Source: a bacterium 1XD42-1 (GTDB taxonomy: Bacteria; Bacillota; Clostridia; Oscillospirales; Ruminococcaceae). From it: a stretch of 64,000 nucleotides of DNA. The notes below the pieces were generated by a model. The model ran no database searches, was not told where the DNA came from, and saw only the letters and a list, made by a program, of their open reading frames with translations. Position 1 is the stretch's first letter. Each line of letters opens with the position of its first letter. The position numbers were made by a program, and so were the translations under genes. The stretch lies in assembly GCA_003612625.1 (NCBI GenBank), contig RAZJ01000004.1, positions 62,001 to 126,000 on the forward strand. The letters are read 5' to 3'. Of the stretch, positions 1-8,512 are shown in pieces.

Positions 1-1
1 C

Positions 2-994
2 CGGTTTACCTTTGATAATATGGATGTAACCAGCCAGTGTGCCCAACTGCTGGCGGAAATCCTGTTTGAGCCTAACTTGCGGGATGGATTTTTCCCGGAA
101 GAAGATGTGAAATTGGAAAGACAACAGGTAGTAGATGCAATCGAATCTTTAATGAATGAAAAACGGGCTTATGCCCTTAGCCGCTGCCGCCAGACCATGT
201 GCAAAGGGGAACGGGTAGCGATTGAAAAATACGGCGATATTGAAGAAGCAAAAGCTTTAACGCCGGAAAAAGCAACAAAAGCTTATCAGGCATTGCTGGA
301 AACTGCACAAATTGAAATTATTTTTACAGGCTGCGGAGATCCGTCTGCTGCCAAAGAAGTATTTTCAAAAGCGTTTGCCGGAAAACACCGCCAGCCGATC
401 CTGCCTGCGGTTCAGTCCTACGGCATTATGCCCGAGGGCCGGAACGGGGTACAGGAAGCGGAGGATCAAATGGATGTGGCCCAGGGCAAGCTAGTTTTAG
501 GCATGCGGGCAGGGGAAATCAAAGATAAAAAAGCCCTTATGGCAACCCGCCTGATGACCGCAATTTATGGCGGAACCCCCAGCTCCCGTTTATTTACCTA
601 TGTACGGGAAAAATTAAGCTTATGTTATTATTGCGCTGCCCGGTTTGACCGTTTAACCGGACTGATGTTTGTAGACAGCGGTGTTGAAATTGCCAACCGC
701 CAGACAGCCCAGGAAGAAATTTTACACCAGCTTTCCTTATTGCAGGCAGGGGAATTTTCCAAAGAGGAAGAACAGGCTGCTTTATTGCTGATGCAAAATT
801 CTTTACGGTCTGTTACCGATTCCCTGGGGGCTATCGGAGATTGGTATATGACACAGATTTTATATGGCTCCTGCGATACCCCGGCCCAGGAAAGTGAAAT
901 GCTGGGACAGGTAACCAGGGAAGAAATTATTGAAGCGGCAAGACGGACTGTACTGGATACCGTCTATTTCCTCACGGCGAAGGAGGGCAATTAA
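2..994 (+). CDS. yfmF: M16 family peptidase-like protein, YfmF type (5' partial)
   Basis: The frame is open from the left edge (first full codon at base 2), so the N-terminus lies outside the window; about 330 residues are visible. This is an insulinase/pitrilysin (M16) fold protein. The stretch GGTPSSRLFTYVREK is the conserved C-terminal M16 segment that lines the substrate chamber. The partner M16 gene begins 2 bp after the stop, the usual YfmF-YfmH arrangement. In Bacillus subtilis this pair is required for 5-aminopentanol modification of elongation factor P, which is established for that species and inferred here. YfmF-type members often lack the zinc motif; that part is not in the window, so catalytic competence cannot be judged. 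Confidence 0.85.
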   Translation, partial: RFTFDNMDVTSQCAQLLAEILFEPNLRDGFFPEEDVKLERQQVVDAIESLMNEKRAYALSRCRQTMCKGERVAIEKYGDIEEAKALTPEKATKAYQALLETAQIEIIFTGCGDPSAAKEVFSKAFAGKHRQPILPAVQSYGIMPEGRNGVQEAEDQMDVAQGKLVLGMRAGEIKDKKALMATRLMTAIYGGTPSSRLFTYVREKLSLCYYCAARFDRLTGLMFVDSGVEIANRQTAQEEILHQLSLLQAGEFSKEEEQAALLLMQNSLRSVTDSLGAIGDWYMTQILYGSCDTPAQESEMLGQVTREEIIEAARRTVLDTVYFLTAKEGN

Positions 995-996
995 AA

Positions 997-2277
997 ATGG
1001 ATAACCGTATCCAGGAAACTTTAAAAGGCCAGATGCAGGCCATCCGCCATAGCAGCGGGCTTATGCTGCTGCTGTACCCCATGAAGGGCTTTTCAACCGT
1101 TTATGCAACCTTTACTACGGATTTAGGTTCCGTAGATACCGGATTTAAAACTCAGTATGATGACGACATGGTAGATGTACCGGAAGGCGTAGCCCATTTT
1201 CTGGAACACAAAATGTTTGAAAATGAAGACGGGGACGCCTTTGAAAAATACGCGAAAACAGGAGCTTCTGCCAACGCATTTACTTCGTTTGATAAAACCT
1301 CCTATTTGTTTTCCTGTACGGACCGCTTTGAGGAATCCCTGGCTATCCTGCTGGATTTTGTGCGCAGGCCCTATTTTACAAAGGAAAGCGTCCAAAAAGA
1401 ACAGGGGATTATCGGTCAGGAAATCCGGATGTATGATGACAGCGGCGACTGGCGGGTTATGTTTAATTTGCTGGAGGCTATGTACCAGGTCCATCCGGTA
1501 CGGATCGATATTGCCGGCACCGTAGAAAGCATTGCGGAAATTGACGCGGATCTCTTATACCGCTGCCACCGGACTTTCTACAACTTAGCAAATATGGTGC
1601 TCTGTGTAGCGGGGAATTTTGAACCGGAACAGGTACTGCGTGTGGCGGACCGGGTTTTAAAACCCGATGAAAAGCCCATTGAAATTACCCGCAAAGCCTG
1701 GGAGGAACCCCGGGAAGTGGGAAAACAACTGGTAGAACAGAAGCTTCCCGTAGCTGCGCCGTTGTTTGAATTCGGGTTCAAAGGGGTATCGGGAAGCAGA
1801 AAAGAAAATCTGAAAAATCAGGTGCTGGATGAAATCTTAGCGGATATTATCTGCGGCGAAAGCAGCCCCCTTTATCGCCGGCTGTATGATGAAGGCATTA
1901 TCAATTCCACCTTTGACAGTGAAGTCATGTCCGGAAGGGGTTATCACTGCATCTTATTTTCCGGGGAATCCCGGAAGCCAAAAGAAGCCGCAAAGGAAAT
2001 CGCAAAAGAAGTGGAACGAATCCGCCGGGAAGGTATCGATCCGGAATTATTTGAGCTTTGCCGCCGGGCAGCTTTTGGACGGTATATCGGCTTATATGGC
2101 AGACCGGAATCTGTGGCAGGCATCATGGGCGCAATTTATTTTTCCGGGGAAGATGATATTTGTATGCCTTTGGAAACGGTATTTTCCGCAACCATGGGCC
2201 AAATGGAGGAACGGCTGGAACAGGCCATGAACCCGGAATATTCCGCTTTGTCTATCATATGGCCCGTGGAGGAATAA
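997..2277 (+). CDS. yfmH: M16 family zinc peptidase, YfmH type
   Basis: 426-residue M16 metalloprotease. The inverted zinc motif HFLEH is at residues 67-71, followed by the conserved SANAFTSFDKTSY segment and, about 75 residues downstream, EQGIIGQEI, which supplies the third zinc ligand Glu. It therefore looks like the catalytically competent member of the pair. It starts with ATG 2 bp after the upstream M16 gene, implying translational coupling. In B. subtilis YfmH works with YfmF in EF-P 5-aminopentanol modification. Another housekeeping peptide-processing role is possible. Confidence 0.88.
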   Translation: MDNRIQETLKGQMQAIRHSSGLMLLLYPMKGFSTVYATFTTDLGSVDTGFKTQYDDDMVDVPEGVAHFLEHKMFENEDGDAFEKYAKTGASANAFTSFDKTSYLFSCTDRFEESLAILLDFVRRPYFTKESVQKEQGIIGQEIRMYDDSGDWRVMFNLLEAMYQVHPVRIDIAGTVESIAEIDADLLYRCHRTFYNLANMVLCVAGNFEPEQVLRVADRVLKPDEKPIEITRKAWEEPREVGKQLVEQKLPVAAPLFEFGFKGVSGSRKENLKNQVLDEILADIICGESSPLYRRLYDEGIINSTFDSEVMSGRGYHCILFSGESRKPKEAAKEIAKEVERIRREGIDPELFELCRRAAFGRYIGLYGRPESVAGIMGAIYFSGEDDICMPLETVFSATMGQMEERLEQAMNPEYSALSIIWPVEE

Positions 2278-2287
2278 GGAGGTCCGG

Positions 2288-3196
2288 ATGGTACAAGTGA
2301 TTTCCTTCCCTGGATTGGGCATAGGGGAAATTGCCTTAAACCGTGTCGCGTTTACCCTGTTTGGCCTCCCAATCTATTGGTATGGTGTAATTATTGCTTT
2401 AGGGTTCCTGTTGGGCATCAGCTATATTGTAAAGCGGGCTCCCAAATTTGGCGTAGACAGCGATAAAGCAATGGATGTGCTTTTGGGAGCCTGTATCGGC
2501 GGCATTGTTGGAGCGCGTCTGTACTATGTCATATTCAGCGGACAGCATTATACCCTGGCAGATGTTTTCCGAATACGGGATGGGGGCCTTGCCATTTATG
2601 GCGGTATCATTGGCGGTGTTTTTACGGCATGGTTTATGTGCCGCTGGCGCAAGGTTCCATTCCTGCCTATGGCAGATGCCGCGGCAGGAGGCGTTATTTT
2701 AGGGCAGGCTATTGGCCGCTGGGGGAATTTCTTCAACGTGGAAGCCTTTGGCAGCAATACGACTTTGCCCTGGGGTATGGCTGGGGAATCCATTGCCAAT
2801 TATTTGGCTTTGCGCCAGCAGGAACTGGCTGCCCAAGGTGTAACAGTTGATCCGGCGCTGCCGGTGCATCCTACTTTTTTCTATGAGTCTATGTGGTGCC
2901 TGGCAGGGTTTATCCTGTTGGCCTGGTATGCCAAACACCGGCAGTTTGACGGGGAAACAGCATTGTTTTATTTAGCCTGGTACGGGGCTGGCCGGTCTGT
3001 GATTGAAAGCCTGCGGACTGACAGCCTGATGTTAGGCGGGCTGCGGGTGTCCCAAATGCTGGCAGTTGTACTGTTTTGCACAGCGGCAGTAGGAATCATT
3101 TATGGAAGAAAGAAACATGCCGGAATGAAAGCCAATCAAAAAAAGGAACATGATACAGACAACAAAGGGGAGGAAGTAAAGGATGAAGCTGATTGA
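2288..3196 (+). CDS. lgt: Prolipoprotein diacylglyceryl transferase
   Basis: 302-residue integral membrane enzyme that transfers diacylglycerol from phosphatidylglycerol to the lipobox Cys of prolipoproteins. Several hydrophobic segments are visible, together with the family signature GRWGNFFNVEAFG and the later HPTFFYES motif. The C-terminus has a charged Lys/Glu-rich cytoplasmic tail of about 30 residues. AAGGAGG precedes the ATG. The last 14 bp overlap folD, so the two are translationally coupled. The lipoprotein-type solute-binding protein of the sugar importer at 44.9 kb would be one of its substrates. Confidence 0.95.
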   Translation: MVQVISFPGLGIGEIALNRVAFTLFGLPIYWYGVIIALGFLLGISYIVKRAPKFGVDSDKAMDVLLGACIGGIVGARLYYVIFSGQHYTLADVFRIRDGGLAIYGGIIGGVFTAWFMCRWRKVPFLPMADAAAGGVILGQAIGRWGNFFNVEAFGSNTTLPWGMAGESIANYLALRQQELAAQGVTVDPALPVHPTFFYESMWCLAGFILLAWYAKHRQFDGETALFYLAWYGAGRSVIESLRTDSLMLGGLRVSQMLAVVLFCTAAVGIIYGRKKHAGMKANQKKEHDTDNKGEEVKDEAD

Positions 3197-4019
3197 TGGA
3201 AAAGCGGCCAGCGCCGCCTTACGGGAAATGCTGAAAAAAGAAGTAGAAAATCTGGAACAGGCAGGGATTACGCCGGGACTGGCAGTGATCCTTATTGGGA
3301 ATGATCCGGCAGTCCGCGCCAGTGCCAATGGAAAAAAACGGGCTTGTACGGAAATGGGACTGTATTTTGAAGAATATCCTTTTCCCAATAGCGTCAGACA
3401 GCAGGAATTGGTGGATCTGATCCAAAAGCTGAATAAAAAGCCGGATATTGACGGGATTACCGTACAGGCTCCATTGCCGAACCATATTAACAGAGAAGTG
3501 GTTTTGTCAGCCATTGCTCCGGAAAAAGATGTGGACGGCGGCAGTTTCTACCATGCAGGCAGGCTTTTTTGCGGAGTGGGCAAATTTACCCCTTGCGTTG
3601 CTGCCAGTGTATTGGAACTGCTGGATCGGAACGGGATTGATGTAGCAGGCAAGGAATGTGTTGTGGTAGGCCGCAGCAATGCCATTGGCAAACCCATTGC
3701 ATTGACATTGATGCAACGGAACGGCACTGTAACTGTATGCCATTCCAAAACACGGAATTTAAAAACCATATGCAAACGAGCAGAAATACTGGTGACGGCT
3801 GTGGGCAAAGCGAAATTTTTTGGCGCCGATCATGTGAAGCCCGGAGCAGTTGTGATTGACGTAGGTATGGACCGGGACGAAGCCGGCCGGATTTGCGGAG
3901 ATGTGGATATAGCAGCCATTAGCGGGGCAGCCAGTGTGGCCGCCCAGGCCCCGGAAGGCATTGCGCCTATGGCAGTCACCATGCTGATTAAAAATACCAT
4001 CCAGGCCGCAAAACGGTAG
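3183..4019 (+). CDS. folD: FolD-family methylenetetrahydrofolate dehydrogenase/cyclohydrolase, divergent
   Basis: 278 residues, full length for bifunctional FolD, which interconverts methylene-, methenyl- and formyl-tetrahydrofolate with NADP. Retained features: catalytic Lys51 (KKRAC), the VQAPLP loop, DVDG, the dinucleotide-binding run VVVGRSNAIGKP and the C-terminal GIAPM motif. Changed features: the Tyr four residues before the catalytic Lys (Tyr50 of E. coli) is Ser47, and the usual PCTPxG motif reads PCVAAS. The protein may have altered cyclohydrolase activity or a different substrate; a second canonical folD elsewhere in the genome is possible. It overlaps the end of lgt by 14 bp. Confidence 0.85.
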   Translation: MKLIDGKAASAALREMLKKEVENLEQAGITPGLAVILIGNDPAVRASANGKKRACTEMGLYFEEYPFPNSVRQQELVDLIQKLNKKPDIDGITVQAPLPNHINREVVLSAIAPEKDVDGGSFYHAGRLFCGVGKFTPCVAASVLELLDRNGIDVAGKECVVVGRSNAIGKPIALTLMQRNGTVTVCHSKTRNLKTICKRAEILVTAVGKAKFFGADHVKPGAVVIDVGMDRDEAGRICGDVDIAAISGAASVAAQAPEGIAPMAVTMLIKNTIQAAKR

Positions 4020-4055
4020 GATTTCCGGAAAAAAATGTTTTTTTTGGAAACCCTG

Positions 4056-4084
4056 TTGCAATTTAACCAGTTCTGCGATAGAAT
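4056..4084 (+). promoter_or_regulatory. SigA-type promoter for the unknown gene at 4143
   Basis: TTGCAA (4056-4061), 17-bp spacer, TAGAAT (4079-4084) in the gap after folD. It lies 59 bp ahead of the start codon of the next gene. A second AT-rich box, TATAAT, overlaps at 4084-4089 but has no well-placed -35. Confidence 0.5.
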
Positions 4085-4142
4085 ATAATTATATAACTGC
4101 GAAAAAGTGCATAAGCTTTATAAAAAAATTGGAGGAATTGCA

Positions 4143-5057
4143 ATGTCGGTAGAGGTTAGCAGAGATTATGGGTTCCAGTCTGCTACAGATCAGACAGCCG
4201 TAACTGCATCAGGGAAAAAAGGCGCTTGGACGAGCAGGCTGAAAAATGCCATGGACAGCGATACTAGAACAGAGGTTTTAGCCGCCTATACCCGCAGGAG
4301 CAATAAAGAATATATCCCCGGTTCCTATAATGAAGATCCCATTGTGCCGCCTATTATCAATCCCCCGCCGGCTGTTACAGAACGGGGGCCAAATGCACCT
4401 TATTATGACGCCAAATTGACAGGAGGGCCTATCCTGCGCCCGGATGCAAGAGTGTATAATTATGATAACTGCCCTTCTTATATGCGGGCCATTATCGACT
4501 GGAGCTACGGCAGGCCCAAAAATGGAAAAAGTTATCCAAGGGATGCGGAATATTCAAAAGTATATTATGATTTGTGCAATGGCAATGGATATAAAGGTGC
4601 TTTTGCTATGAATCCCGATCCGGATTTTGTATGGGAACCGGATATCAGCACAAAGGTTTTAGGAGCTTATGTAACGAGATCAGATGTATTAGGCGCTTAT
4701 ACAGTCAATCCTTACGCTTTGGAAGGATTGTTTGATGACGAAGTAAAACGGCGCCAGTTTGCAGCTACCCAATATGAATCCACTTTATTTGATACGGTTC
4801 AGCAGCTTTTGGAAGAAAATCCAGGCCAGGAAGCCATTATTATTGATGGTGACGTTGTCCTTTTGCCTGCCCAGCGGGAAGATCCGGCTATGTCACAGAC
4901 TGGTATGGGCCAAAATTCTGCCAATGATTCCGCTGCCGCTTATTTATCCGCGGCAAATTTCATGCGTCAGATGCGTCTGGGAGAAGCCCAGTCCAGTGAG
5001 GCGGAATACCGCCGCCGTTTGGCAGAATTGGGGCTTGACACCCCTGTTTCCATATGA
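4143..5057 (+). CDS. Unknown Tyr-rich protein with repeated VLxAY motif
   Basis: Not recognised. 304 residues from the ATG at 4143, chosen because GGAGG lies 5 nt upstream; an in-frame ATG at 4107 has no such site. No signal peptide or membrane segment is visible. A short motif recurs: VLAAYTRR near the N-terminus, then VLGAYVTR and VLGAYTVN in the middle. A Pro/Tyr-rich central part contains PIVPPIINPPP, and the C-terminal third is predicted helical and charged. It has its own promoter, and its 3' end carries the promoter of rplU. The composition suggests a structural or scaffold-like cytoplasmic protein, but this is only an impression. Confidence 0.75.
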   Translation: MSVEVSRDYGFQSATDQTAVTASGKKGAWTSRLKNAMDSDTRTEVLAAYTRRSNKEYIPGSYNEDPIVPPIINPPPAVTERGPNAPYYDAKLTGGPILRPDARVYNYDNCPSYMRAIIDWSYGRPKNGKSYPRDAEYSKVYYDLCNGNGYKGAFAMNPDPDFVWEPDISTKVLGAYVTRSDVLGAYTVNPYALEGLFDDEVKRRQFAATQYESTLFDTVQQLLEENPGQEAIIIDGDVVLLPAQREDPAMSQTGMGQNSANDSAAAYLSAANFMRQMRLGEAQSSEAEYRRRLAELGLDTPVSI

Positions 5058-5063
5058 TATAAT
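5035..5063 (+). promoter_or_regulatory. Consensus SigA promoter for rplU-rpmA
   Basis: Perfect TTGACA (5035-5040), 17-bp spacer and perfect TATAAT (5058-5063). The promoter is embedded in the last codons of the upstream unknown gene, whose TGA stop is at 5055-5057, directly against the -10 box. Confidence 0.85.
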
Positions 5064-5069
5064 GATTTT

Positions 5070-5153
5070 TGCCGCATGTTCCAGGCTTTTTTAAGTGTGC
5101 TTTGATTGACCGCCTGGGCCAGCGAGACGCATTAAGAAATGAGGAATACCAGA
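5070..5153 (+). promoter_or_regulatory. Candidate L21 autoregulatory leader
   Basis: About 85 nt of leader between the expected transcription start and rplU. CCAGGC (5081-5086) can pair with GCCTGG (5112-5117), giving a hairpin upstream of the ribosome-binding site GAGG. Firmicutes often carry an L21 leader RNA at this position; I assign it from location and pairing only. Confidence 0.4.
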
Positions 5154-5465
5154 ATGTACGCGATTATTTCCACTGGTGGAAAACAGTACCGCGTCAGCGA
5201 GGGCGATGTTATTTTCATTGAAAAACTGGAAGCCCAGCAAGACGAAGAAGTAAAATTTGAAAATGTCCTTGCAGTGGGCAAGGATGACGGTATTATTGCC
5301 GGTACTCCTACTGTTGCAGGAGCTGTTGTAACGGGTAAAGTCTTGAAAAATGGCAAAGGTAAGAAAATTACCGTTTTCACCTACCGTCCGAAAAAAGGCA
5401 GCGCCCGTAAAATGGGCCATAGGCAGCCTTATACAAAAGTAGAAATCGGAAGCATTCAGGCTTAA
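5154..5465 (+). CDS. rplU: 50S ribosomal protein L21
   Basis: 103 residues beginning [14 protein letters not shown], the invariant L21 N-terminus. The start at 5154 is preferred over an in-frame ATG at 5139 because it gives the family N-terminus and has GAGG 8 nt upstream. The conserved C-terminal signature [13 protein letters not shown] is present. It binds 23S rRNA in the large subunit. L27 follows 34 bp downstream with no intervening prp (ribosomal-processing protease) gene, unlike most Firmicutes. Confidence 0.97.
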   Translation: MYAIISTGGKQYRVSEGDVIFIEKLEAQQDEEVKFENVLAVGKDDGIIAGTPTVAGAVVTGKVLKNGKGKKITVFTYRPKKGSARKMGHRQPYTKVEIGSIQA

Positions 5466-5499
5466 TTTAGGATACGAAGAAAACGGAGGTGTTTCATAG

Positions 5500-5757
5500 A
5501 TGGCACATAAGAAGGGCGTAGGCTCTACAAAGAATGGTCGCGATTCTGAATCAAAACGTTTGGGCGTGAAACGTGCTGATGGCCAGTTCGTTTTGGCAGG
5601 CAATATTCTCGTCCGTCAACGGGGTACACATATTCATCCAGGTACGAACGTAGGCAGAGGTTCTGATGATACTTTGTTTGCTACCGCAGATGGCAGAGTA
5701 AAATTTGAACGTATGGGCCGTGACCGTAAAAAGGTTTCTATTGTCCCTGTACAGTAA
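5500..5757 (+). CDS. rpmA: 50S ribosomal protein L27, no N-terminal extension
   Basis: 85 residues starting [16 protein letters not shown]. The N-terminal tail of L27 reaches the peptidyl-transferase centre. In most Firmicutes it is preceded by a roughly 9-residue leader ending in FFA that Prp removes. Here an in-frame TAG sits immediately before the ATG and GGAGG lies 9 nt upstream, so no such extension can be encoded. Followed by a strong terminator. Confidence 0.97.
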   Translation: MAHKKGVGSTKNGRDSESKRLGVKRADGQFVLAGNILVRQRGTHIHPGTNVGRGSDDTLFATADGRVKFERMGRDRKKVSIVPVQ

Positions 5758-5769
5758 AGGCTTTTTGAA

Positions 5770-5803
5770 AGCCCCGTGTGAAAACCACACGGGGCTTTTT
5801 TTA
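5770..5803 (+). terminator. Intrinsic terminator after rpmA
   Basis: Perfect 10-bp stem GCCCCGTGTG (5771-5780) / CACACGGGGC (5786-5795) with a 5-nt loop, followed by seven T. Confidence 0.93.
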
Positions 5804-5854
5804 AAAAGTACGGCTATAATAAATAGCAAATTGATCGTGGAACGAGAGGTTAAT

Positions 5855-7126
5855 ATGTTTGTAGATAAAGTAAAAATCCGGATTAAAGCCGGAGATGGCG
5901 GCAATGGGGCCGTAGCTTTCCACCGGGAAAAATATGTGGCGGCAGGCGGCCCTGACGGCGGGGACGGCGGGAAAGGCGGGGATATTTTTTTTATAGCAGA
6001 TACCAACCTTTCCACCTTAGTGGATTTTAAATATAAAAAACGGTATACAGCCCAAAATGGGGCCAATGGTTCCGGAAGCCGCTGTATGGGGAAAAGTGCC
6101 CCTCCATTGATGATTAAGGTCCCAAAAGGGACTGTGGTGCGTCAGGCAGATACTGGACGGATTATGGCGGACTTATCCGGAGAAGAACCGGTACTGGTTG
6201 CCCGGGGCGGCAAAGGCGGCTGGGGCAACAGCCACTTTGCAACGCCTACCCGCCAATGTCCCCGCTTCGCCAAACCGGGCCTGCCTGGGGAAGCTTTTGA
6301 AGTGGAACTGGAACTGAAGCTTCTGGCTGATGTGGGGTTGGCAGGATTCCCCAATGTAGGGAAATCCACCTTGATTTCCATGGTCAGTGCCGCCAAACCC
6401 CAGATTGCCAATTATCCCTTTACAACACTGACACCGGTATTAGGTGTTGTTTCCGTGGAAGAAGGCAAATCTTTTGTAATGGCCGACATACCAGGGCTGA
6501 TCGAGGGTGCCAGCGAAGGCGTAGGGTTAGGCCATGAATTTTTACGCCATGTGGACCGCTGCCGTTTGATTGTCCATGTGGTGGATGTGTCCGGAATCGA
6601 AGGCAGGGACCCAAAAGAAGATTTTATGACAATCAACCGGGAATTAGAGCGCTTCAATCCGGAGCTGGCAAAGCGGCCCCAAATCATAGCTGCCAATAAA
6701 TGCGATTTGGCATCACCAGACCAGATTGCCGCTTTCCATGCCTTTGCAGAAGAAAAAGGATATTCTGTTTTTGAAATTTCTGCCGCTTCTAAACAGGGAT
6801 TGCATCCTTTGATTTATGAGATTTCCCGGCAGTTGGATACTCTGCCGCCGATTAAGCAGTATGAAATTGAGGAAATCCCCTTGGAAAGCCGGGAAAAACT
6901 GGCGCGCAATGTATTTGAAATCCATATTGAGGAGGGCATTTATATTGTAGAAGCTGACTGGCTAATGCCTGCTTTGGGAATGGTAGATATGAATGATTAT
7001 GAATCCCTGCAATATTTTCAGCGGGTACTGCGGCAAAGCGGCGTTATTGATAAACTGGAAGAAATGGGCATACAGGAAGGGGATACCGTTAGCATCCTCA
7101 ATTTTGAATTTGAATATGTCAGATAG
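5855..7126 (+). CDS. obg: GTPase Obg/CgtA
   Basis: 423 residues from MFVDKVKIRIKAGDGGNG, the conserved start of the glycine-rich Obg fold (about residues 1-155). The GTPase domain follows with P-loop GFPNVGKST, switch ADIPGLIEGASEGVGLGHEFLRH (recognised in shorter pieces: DIPGLIEGA, GLGHEFLRH), NKCD and SAAS. The C-terminal OCT domain includes VFEIHIEEGIYIVEADW. The ATG at 5855 was chosen because the upstream in-frame extension runs back into rpmA and its terminator. Obg acts in late 50S assembly and stress signalling. Normal length for the OCT-containing Firmicutes form. Confidence 0.96.
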   Translation: MFVDKVKIRIKAGDGGNGAVAFHREKYVAAGGPDGGDGGKGGDIFFIADTNLSTLVDFKYKKRYTAQNGANGSGSRCMGKSAPPLMIKVPKGTVVRQADTGRIMADLSGEEPVLVARGGKGGWGNSHFATPTRQCPRFAKPGLPGEAFEVELELKLLADVGLAGFPNVGKSTLISMVSAAKPQIANYPFTTLTPVLGVVSVEEGKSFVMADIPGLIEGASEGVGLGHEFLRHVDRCRLIVHVVDVSGIEGRDPKEDFMTINRELERFNPELAKRPQIIAANKCDLASPDQIAAFHAFAEEKGYSVFEISAASKQGLHPLIYEISRQLDTLPPIKQYEIEEIPLESREKLARNVFEIHIEEGIYIVEADWLMPALGMVDMNDYESLQYFQRVLRQSGVIDKLEEMGIQEGDTVSILNFEFEYVR

Positions 7127-7135
7127 GATGATAGT

Positions 7136-7534
7136 ATGGGACAGGAAAATCCAAAACAAATGAACCCTTTGGTATTGGCATTTTTAGGGGATGCTGTTTA
7201 TGAATTATGTGCCCGGCACTTTATGGTGGAAAAGGAAAATTGCCCTGTGGGGGAATTGCACCAGAAAACCGTGGGCATTGTAAATGCAGCAGCACAATCC
7301 GCAGCATTCTGCCAACTGGAAAAGCATTTAACAGAAGAAGAACTGTCGATTTATAAGCGGGGCCGCAATGCCAATTCCCAAAGTTCCCCGAAACACGCGG
7401 AAATTATAGATTACCGGCGGGCCACAGGCTTAGAAGCCCTGTTCGGTTATCTGTTTTTAAAAGGGGAATATGACAGGATTCAGACATTATTTGCAATTAC
7501 AGCCGAAACAGAACATGGGGAGGTTATTGATTGA
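7136..7534 (+). CDS. mrnC: Mini-ribonuclease III
   Basis: 132 residues, a catalytic RNase III domain without a dsRNA-binding domain. LAFLGDAVYELCARHF is the Mini-III form of the RNase III signature, with the catalytic Asp in LGDAVYE. The family matures 23S rRNA ends in B. subtilis. It starts 9 bp after obg, and its stop overlaps the TTG start of the next gene (TTGA). Confidence 0.92.
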   Translation: MGQENPKQMNPLVLAFLGDAVYELCARHFMVEKENCPVGELHQKTVGIVNAAAQSAAFCQLEKHLTEEELSIYKRGRNANSQSSPKHAEIIDYRRATGLEALFGYLFLKGEYDRIQTLFAITAETEHGEVID

Positions 7535-8397
7535 ATTTAAAAAAGCCTTTTCTTTTAAAAGCTTTATTAGATTTTATTTTTTTTGTGGGGGGCAGTATTT
7601 TATTTGCCATTGGAATGCAGACCTTTATTGCACCCAATCAAATTGCCCCTGGCGGCATCAGCGCCATTGCGATTGTATTAAATTATTTAACCAATCTACC
7701 TATCGGTTTATGGTCGTTCCTTTTAAATGTACCGTTATTGCTGTTAGGGGCGCGTTTTTTAGGCATGGCTTTCACCTGGAAAACATTAGAAACCGTTGTG
7801 ATTATGTCTGTTTTAACAGATGCTTTTTCCTGGCTCCCCGTTTACCAAGGGGATGTACTGTTGGCGGCGCTGTTTGGCGGCCTGCTGATGGGGGCAGGCA
7901 TGGCACTGGTTTTCCTGCGGGATTCCACAACCGGCGGCGTCGATATTTTATCCCGGCTGATCCAGCTCCGTTTGCCTTATCTGCCAATGGGAAAATTATT
8001 ACTGCTGATTGATATTGTAGTGATTTGTATTTCTGCTTTGGTATTTGGGAAAATTGAAGTGGTACTTTACAGCCTGGTTGCCGTTGCAGTTTCCAGCTAT
8101 ACCATTGATAGTGTCATGTATGGCTTGGATCGGGGAAAGCTGGTTCATATTTTTTCCGCGAAAAACCAGGGGATTGCAAAACGGGTCATAGAAGAATTAA
8201 ACCGCGGCTGTACCTTACTGAATGCTACCGGGGCTTATTCCGGAGAACCCCAGCAGGCCCTTTTAGTAGCAGTACGGTTACAGCAATACCACCGGCTGAA
8301 AGAAATTGTCCATGAGGAAGATCCACAGGCATTTTTAATTGTAACAGATTCCAGCGAGGTTTTAGGAGAAGGCTTCAAACCAATACAAAAACAGTAA
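7531..8397 (+). CDS. YitT family membrane protein (DUF161/DUF2179)
   Basis: 288 residues with a TTG start that overlaps the preceding stop; GGGAGG lies 8 nt upstream. The N-terminal two thirds hold about five hydrophobic helices of the YitT domain, including FIAPNQIAPGGISAIA and the later RDSTTGGVDIL motif. The C-terminal 80 residues form the soluble DUF2179 domain, with the segment GCTLLNATGAYSGEPQQALL. Function is unknown; the family is widespread in Firmicutes and annotated as putative membrane transporters. Confidence 0.9.
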   Translation: MNLKKPFLLKALLDFIFFVGGSILFAIGMQTFIAPNQIAPGGISAIAIVLNYLTNLPIGLWSFLLNVPLLLLGARFLGMAFTWKTLETVVIMSVLTDAFSWLPVYQGDVLLAALFGGLLMGAGMALVFLRDSTTGGVDILSRLIQLRLPYLPMGKLLLLIDIVVICISALVFGKIEVVLYSLVAVAVSSYTIDSVMYGLDRGKLVHIFSAKNQGIAKRVIEELNRGCTLLNATGAYSGEPQQALLVAVRLQQYHRLKEIVHEEDPQAFLIVTDSSEVLGEGFKPIQKQ

Positions 8398-8407
8398 ACT
8401 GAAAGGA

Positions 8408-8438
8408 GGGAACGGGCTTTGAAAACCCGTTCCCTTTT
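8408..8438 (+). terminator. Intrinsic terminator after yitT-like gene
   Basis: 9-bp stem GGGAACGGG (8408-8416) / CCCGTTCCC (8426-8434) followed by TTTT. Confidence 0.85.
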
Positions 8439-8483
8439 GCTGTAAACTGCCGGAATAATTTGTGGAATAGATTTGTAATTTCG

Positions 8484-8512
8484 TTGACAAACATATGGAA
8501 ATGGGATAGAAT
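8484..8512 (+). promoter_or_regulatory. SigA promoter for the yicC-remA-gmk-rpoZ-priA operon
   Basis: TTGACA (8484-8489), 17-bp spacer, TAGAAT (8507-8512). This leaves about 87 nt of leader before yicC. Confidence 0.8.

Noticed and set aside
5551-6066. 171-codon minus-strand frame over rpmA and obg
   Set aside because: Antisense to two certain genes and across a strong terminator; composition follows from the plus-strand codons.
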